Assembly (NCBI GenBank): GCA_026129765.1
Contig: JAHCHP010000007.1
Location: 1-64,000 of the forward strand
Source: Fimbriimonadia bacterium
GTDB taxonomy: Bacteria; Armatimonadota; Fimbriimonadia; Fimbriimonadales; GBS-DC
DNA length: 64,000 bases
Direction of reading: 5' to 3'
How positions within the stretch are numbered: the stretch's first letter is position 1; every line of letters starts with the position of its first letter. The translations under genes and the position numbers were made by a program. Below the pieces are notes generated by a model. The model did not search any database. It saw nothing but the letters and a program-made list of their open reading frames with translations, and was not told the origin of the DNA. Shown in pieces: positions 60,194-64,000 of this stretch.

Positions 60194-63100
60194 TCACTCC
60201 CACCTAACAATCATCAGCGTCGGCAGATTAGCCGATTTCAAAGCGTCGTTTAACGCGCCTGCATCATTCAGAATCGCTTTAATCTCTTGCCGGATCGCTT
60301 CATACTCGCCTTTCACCTCTTCGAAATAGGCGATATGCTGCGGCATGGGACCGGTCAACGAAGCCATCGTTCCATAAACCGCGTTCAGACGCGAGCCTAA
60401 CTTCTGCCCCCGTGACCAAAAATTCGAACCGGGCGGATTCTCGATTTTCAGCCGGGTCGCTTCAATCCGCTTCAGGTGATCCTCCAACGATTTACTCAAC
60501 GCTTCGGGAATCGGTTTGTCGGTGTCGCGCGCGCTTTGCTGCAGGTTCTTGATTTGCGTTTCCAAGTTGTTGATGGCGCGTGTGCCGCCATTCAGCGAAT
60601 CGATCATCGCGCGAGTTTCCAGCGCGTACTGGTGACCTGCGCGCATCTGCAAAGCGAACGGTTCCAATGAGGAATCGATTTTTACCGCGAAGGACTGCTC
60701 AAAACTTTCCTGCCCTAAGGTCAATCTTGCTCGGTAAATACCTGGCAACGCGGGAGGACCCACTGCGCCGCCACCAAAGCGACCACCGCCGCCACCACCC
60801 GGAGGAGCAGGCGCGCCCTCCCCTTCCTCGCTCAAGGGGCGAGCAGAGATACGCAGGTCCCACACAACCCGGTTAATCCCGCCATCTCTGGGTAAGTTGC
60901 GCAGCGAGCGGACCACCTTGCCCTGCGCATCCAAAATGTCCAACCGCAAAGTCGTGTTTCGTTCCGGTCTTTCTTTCAGATAATAATAGAGAATCGCGCC
61001 GGAGGGCGGGTTGGATGCTCGCAGGGGGCGGTCGCCGCCGCCATACCTCGCAAAACGCGAAGTGTAGTGCCAAGCCGCGCGAGGCTCCAGCAAATGGGCG
61101 GTCTTTGAGACGATTTGCGCATTCATCTGTTGCAGAGGGCTGGCGTCATCCAAAACCCACAAGCTGCGCCCATGCGTCGCCACTACCAGATCGTTCTCTA
61201 ATGGGTGAACCAGTATATCATGCACCGCTGCATGGGGTAATCGCCCAAAATGCAGGCGATGCCAATGTTCGCCCGCATCAAACGATCCGAACAAACCGAC
61301 CTCTGTGCCGCAATAAAGTAGATTCGGGTTTTTCGGGTCTTCACGCACCACCCACACATAAGCGTTTTCAGGCAGCCCCTGGGTGATTTTCTTCCAGGTC
61401 CTACCACCATCGGTCGACTTATAGACATAGGGATTCGAGTCATCCAGCATGTGACGGTCAAAGGAAGCATAAACCCGGTTGGCATCGGCGCGGGAAGGCT
61501 CAATATGCGAAACGGGCGAATGGTTGCCTAAATCCGGCACATTCTTTATCAGATTGTTCCAGGTCGCGCCGTTGTTGCGAGTCACCTGCAAATTGCCGTC
61601 ATCAGTCCCCACCCAAATCACCCCGCGCTCCAGAGGCGACTCCGCAATGGAAATAATAGTGCAATGATACTCGGCAGTCGTGTTCTCGATCCAAACAGGA
61701 CCGCCCGCGTCCTTCTGTTTCTCTTTGTTATCGGTGGTCAAATCGGGACTGATGATAATCCAATTCGTGCCGAAATCAGTCGATTTGAACAACACATTGC
61801 CGCCGATATAAACCGTGTTTTTGTCGTGGGGCGAGGGAATGATGGGCGTATTCCAGTTGAAACGATACCTCAGGTCACCGACCGGTCCCCCGTCATTTCG
61901 CCGCGGCTGAGGGCTGATGTTCACCTGCACGCCGCTCTGCATATCCGTACGCACGATGTTCCCGCCCTGCGATTCGGTAATGATTAAATTCGGATTGTCG
62001 GGATGAATCAGCGCATAGAACCCATCGCCGAAGCTGACCATCTGCCAATGCTCATTCACAATCGCATTTTCTTTTGATCTCGCGGGTCCAACCCACGTGC
62101 CGTTATCCTGCAGCCCTCCGCATAACGAATAAAAAGGCGCTTCCATACTGGCATAAACTTGGTAATATTGCGCTAAGGGAATATTGTTGACCGTATCCCA
62201 TCGCGCGCCGCGATTAATAGAATAAGCGATTCCGCCATCGTTGCCCCCCCAAACGAAATGGGGATTTTTCGGATCGATCCAGATGGAATGATGGTCGCTA
62301 TGCACCCGGCTCGCAATGGTATTGAAGGTTTTGCCGCCATCGATTGAGACAAAAAGAGACGCTGCAATAGCATATACGCGGTTCTCATCTACCGGGTCGA
62401 CTCGCAAATCAGAATAATAGAATCCGCGTGATACGATGTTCTTTTCTGAATGAACTCGCTGGAAACTTTCGCCCCGGTCATCGGAGCGATAAAGCGTGCC
62501 TTCCTGCGATTCGCAAATCGCATAAACGACTTGCGGGTTGGATGGCGCAACTTTAATGCCAATACGCCCCAGCAGTTTCGGCAAACCATTTTCCAATTTG
62601 CGCCAGGTGTTGCCGCCATCGGTCGATTGGTAGACCCCGCCCTGCTCGCCGCCGCTGGTGTGAGTCCATGGCTTGCGCTCAAACTTCCATATCGCTGCAT
62701 AGAGGATATTGGGATTTACGGGGTCGATATCCATGTCCGCCGCGCCATGCTGGTTGTCAATGTAGAGCGTTTTTTGCCAAGTCTTGCCCCCATCCCGCGT
62801 TACAAAGATGCCGCGTTCCTCATTCGGACCGTAGGCATGCCCCAACGCCGCCACATAGACCGTGTTCGAATCTTTGGGATGAACGATAACGCGGGAAATA
62901 TGGCGCGTGTCCTTTAGTCCCTTGAAACTCCAGGTCTTGCCGCCATCGTTGGAATGGTAAACGCCCGCGCCGAAAGAGACGCTGTTGCGAACATTCGACT
63001 CGCCCGTCCCCAGCCAAATCACCTCCGGGTTTTGCGGGTCCAAAGCGAAATCGCCCACCGAATGGGTCTCATACTTCTCGAACAAGGGCGTCCAATCGAT

Positions 63101-63334
63101 GCCCATATTGGTCGTTTTCCATAAGCCTCCTGTCCCTGTTCCGACATACACCGTGAACGGATTTCCGGGCAGCCCCTCTATATCGGTCACACGACCGCCC
63201 ATGTTGGCAGGTCCGATGTTGCGCCAATCGAGGCGGTCATAGATTTTGGGATCAATCGGTTGCGCGAAGACGAATAAAAGCGATAGCAGAGATAACAAAC
63301 CTGTGGTTAAACCGCGAAAATTGTATACCCTCAT
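60194..63334 (-). CDS. Secreted BNR / VPS10 (sortilin-like) repeat protein
   Basis: From ATG 63334 (AGGA 6 nt upstream) the 1046-residue product has a signal peptide (VYNFRGLTTGLLSLLSLLFVFAQ). It then carries many BNR/Asp-box repeats: GTGTGGLWKTTNMGIDW, VYHSNDGGKTWSFKG, VYVAALGHAYGPNEERGIFVTRDGGKTW, YKSTDGGRTWKKI. These build a multi-blade beta-propeller of the VPS10/sortilin class, often mislabelled glycosyl hydrolase. After about residue 720 there is a beta domain (YYYLKERPERNTTLRLDILDAQGK) and a C-terminal helical region (about 900-1046) with a Gly/Pro-rich linker (APAPPGGGGGGRFGGG). Such proteins are widespread in Bacteroidota and Armatimonadota without known substrates. Confidence 0.9.
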   Translation of the reverse strand: MRVYNFRGLTTGLLSLLSLLFVFAQPIDPKIYDRLDWRNIGPANMGGRVTDIEGLPGNPFTVYVGTGTGGLWKTTNMGIDWTPLFEKYETHSVGDFALDPQNPEVIWLGTGESNVRNSVSFGAGVYHSNDGGKTWSFKGLKDTRHISRVIVHPKDSNTVYVAALGHAYGPNEERGIFVTRDGGKTWQKTLYIDNQHGAADMDIDPVNPNILYAAIWKFERKPWTHTSGGEQGGVYQSTDGGNTWRKLENGLPKLLGRIGIKVAPSNPQVVYAICESQEGTLYRSDDRGESFQRVHSEKNIVSRGFYYSDLRVDPVDENRVYAIAASLFVSIDGGKTFNTIASRVHSDHHSIWIDPKNPHFVWGGNDGGIAYSINRGARWDTVNNIPLAQYYQVYASMEAPFYSLCGGLQDNGTWVGPARSKENAIVNEHWQMVSFGDGFYALIHPDNPNLIITESQGGNIVRTDMQSGVQVNISPQPRRNDGGPVGDLRYRFNWNTPIIPSPHDKNTVYIGGNVLFKSTDFGTNWIIISPDLTTDNKEKQKDAGGPVWIENTTAEYHCTIISIAESPLERGVIWVGTDDGNLQVTRNNGATWNNLIKNVPDLGNHSPVSHIEPSRADANRVYASFDRHMLDDSNPYVYKSTDGGRTWKKITQGLPENAYVWVVREDPKNPNLLYCGTEVGLFGSFDAGEHWHRLHFGRLPHAAVHDILVHPLENDLVVATHGRSLWVLDDASPLQQMNAQIVSKTAHLLEPRAAWHYTSRFARYGGGDRPLRASNPPSGAILYYYLKERPERNTTLRLDILDAQGKVVRSLRNLPRDGGINRVVWDLRISARPLSEEGEGAPAPPGGGGGGRFGGGAVGPPALPGIYRARLTLGQESFEQSFAVKIDSSLEPFALQMRAGHQYALETRAMIDSLNGGTRAINNLETQIKNLQQSARDTDKPIPEALSKSLEDHLKRIEATRLKIENPPGSNFWSRGQKLGSRLNAVYGTMASLTGPMPQHIAYFEEVKGEYEAIRQEIKAILNDAGALNDALKSANLPTLMIVRWE

Positions 63335-63405
63335 AAGGTTCCTGTTCGCTGTCAATCCTCATAAATCCTGCTGCAGGCTCAGCAATAAGAAAAACGCTGC
63401 CCGCC

Positions 63406-63430
63406 GTCATTCCCGCGAACGCGGGAATCC
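63406..63430 (+). repeat. REP-like hairpin repeat, TCATTCCC family
   Basis: GTCATTCCCGCGAACGCG followed by GGAATCC; ATTCCCGCG pairs perfectly with CGCGGGAAT around AA. The clearest copy of this family in the window. Confidence 0.7.
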
Positions 63431-63571
63431 ACGAGAATCAGACTTGTTCGAGAAGCTTTCATGCGAAGCGCATAAAGAGTCGAAACCATCTGAATTCTAC
63501 TCAGAAAGAAAATTCTCGCAAACTTTCATCTGAAATTCATTTTCAATCTTTCGCTCTTCGCGTAAATGCTG

Positions 63572-63577
63572 TATAAT
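63572..63577 (+). promoter_or_regulatory. Putative -10 box for the 63620 gene
   Basis: TATAAT 31 nt before the TAGGAGGT ribosome site of the next gene. No convincing -35. Confidence 0.4.
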
Positions 63578-63619
63578 AAAAGAAGTTCCTGTTACAAGAT
63601 CCCTCATAGGAGGTTTCTC

Positions 63620-64000
63620 ATGAATCGTTCCATGTTAAATGTATTGGCAGTTTTGACACTCAATCTGATGAGCTTGCCGTTCGTTCCAGCAGAAACAATT
63701 ACCTGGACGGGCAATGGTGGCAACGAGTCCTGGCACACGCCGGGCAATTGGGACCTCAACCGCCAACCGGTCGATGGAGATGATGTGGTGATTCCTGCTG
63801 TCACCGGTACTCTATCCGTGATCTACTCCACGGGAACCGTCAATCTAAATAGCCTGACGAGCCACGAACATATCCGGCTGACAAACGGCACGCTGAACCT
63901 CGCTTCAACTTCCCAGATCAATGAGGCGTTCACCCAATCCGGCGGAACACTGGGCGGAGCGGGAAATCTCACCATCACTGGACTGTTCACATGGTCTGGC
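63620..64000 (+). CDS. Secreted beta-helix-like protein, paralog of the 57193 product, cut by the window end
   Basis: ATG 63620, 5 nt after TAGGAGGT (63607-63614), opens a frame of 127 codons with no stop before base 64000. The signal peptide is MNRSMLNVLAVLTLNLMSLP. It is followed by ETITWTGNGGNESWHTPGNWDLNRQPVDGDDVVIPAV, which parallels WTGVVSTSWSNASNWAPSGVPVNGDDV of the 57193 protein, and then the same repeat rhythm (LTNGTLNLAS, QSGGTLGGAGNLTITGLFTWSG). Only the N-terminus is visible. It is on the plus strand, divergent from the BNR gene. Confidence 0.85.
   Translation, partial: MNRSMLNVLAVLTLNLMSLPFVPAETITWTGNGGNESWHTPGNWDLNRQPVDGDDVVIPAVTGTLSVIYSTGTVNLNSLTSHEHIRLTNGTLNLASTSQINEAFTQSGGTLGGAGNLTITGLFTWSG

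Noticed and set aside
60194..63334. Glycosyl hydrolase (sialidase) activity for the BNR protein
   Set aside because: Asp-box repeats alone do not give sialidase activity; no catalytic Arg triad or Tyr/Glu pair was recognised.
1..64000. tRNA, rRNA, prophage or replication origin
   Set aside because: No cloverleaf, rRNA segment, phage structural gene cluster or DnaA-box cluster was recognised by eye; a tRNA scan would be decisive.

Overview
The window looks like a bacterial chromosome contig from a diderm, free-living heterotroph. Support comes from a predicted outer-membrane barrel ending in Phe, a GT9 heptosyltransferase-type enzyme, a type II-like prepilin, and many secreted proteins carrying dockerin-like EF-hand tails. 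The mix of a PhoPQ-related protein, a BNR/VPS10 giant protein, DUF1028, an M61 peptidase and prepilin-like proteins fits Armatimonadota best, with Planctomycetota or Chloroflexota as alternatives. This is an inference from gene content; no rRNA or tRNA gene was recognised.

Layout. (1) 22-5413: a large CRISPR array of 71 full, apparently identical 37-nt repeats plus a broken terminal one. It reads left to right, and its leader and any cas genes lie beyond the left edge. Its last repeat is fused to what looks like a type I-E repeat. (2) 5.5-18.4 kb: a helical/beta hypothetical protein, a secreted RsiV-like protein, argB, a cytochrome c/M61 peptidase pair, a PAS-GGDEF cyclase, an RHS protein and a secreted dockerin-tailed protein. 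(3) 18.4-22.7 kb: ribH, then a four-gene sulfur-transfer operon: CysM-like synthase, JAMM peptidase, DUF1028-TPR, and a sulfur carrier-MoeB-rhodanese fusion. (4) 22.8-34.5 kb: a PhyH oxygenase, a sigma factor/secreted Cys-rich protein/membrane protein/pseudopilin cassette with a G10 tract, HicBA and UPF0175-DUF3368 toxin-antitoxin pairs, malate dehydrogenase, thymidine kinase, an NmrA-like protein, a TMEM175-like channel, guaB and an Rpn-type nuclease. (5) 34.5-41.6 kb, minus strand: a polysaccharide operon with an AlgD-like dehydrogenase, three GT4 enzymes, RfbB and a GT9. (6) 41.8-51.6 kb: an HNH endonuclease with a terminator-bearing leader RNA, a VOC protein, a phosphodiesterase, a sugar epimerase/oxidoreductase pair, dxr-rseP, two BMP-type permeases and ftsY. 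(7) 51.6-64 kb: the cell-surface region, with an outer-membrane barrel, dockerin-like and beta-helix secreted proteins, a PhoPQ-related protein, a 1046-residue BNR protein and the start of a second beta-helix protein cut by the window end.

How the parts work together. The operon at 18.97-22.73 kb predicts a CysO/Mec+-style cysteine route: the MoeB-rhodanese part thiocarboxylates the carrier, CysM loads it, and the JAMM enzyme releases cysteine. The carrier is fused ahead of its own activating enzyme, so its GG tail is not free and must either be cut or act in cis. The 34.5-41.6 kb block would build a surface polysaccharide, and the last 12 kb would decorate the same cell surface. Short hairpin repeats of two families, one with changing stems around a constant loop, sit between genes throughout.
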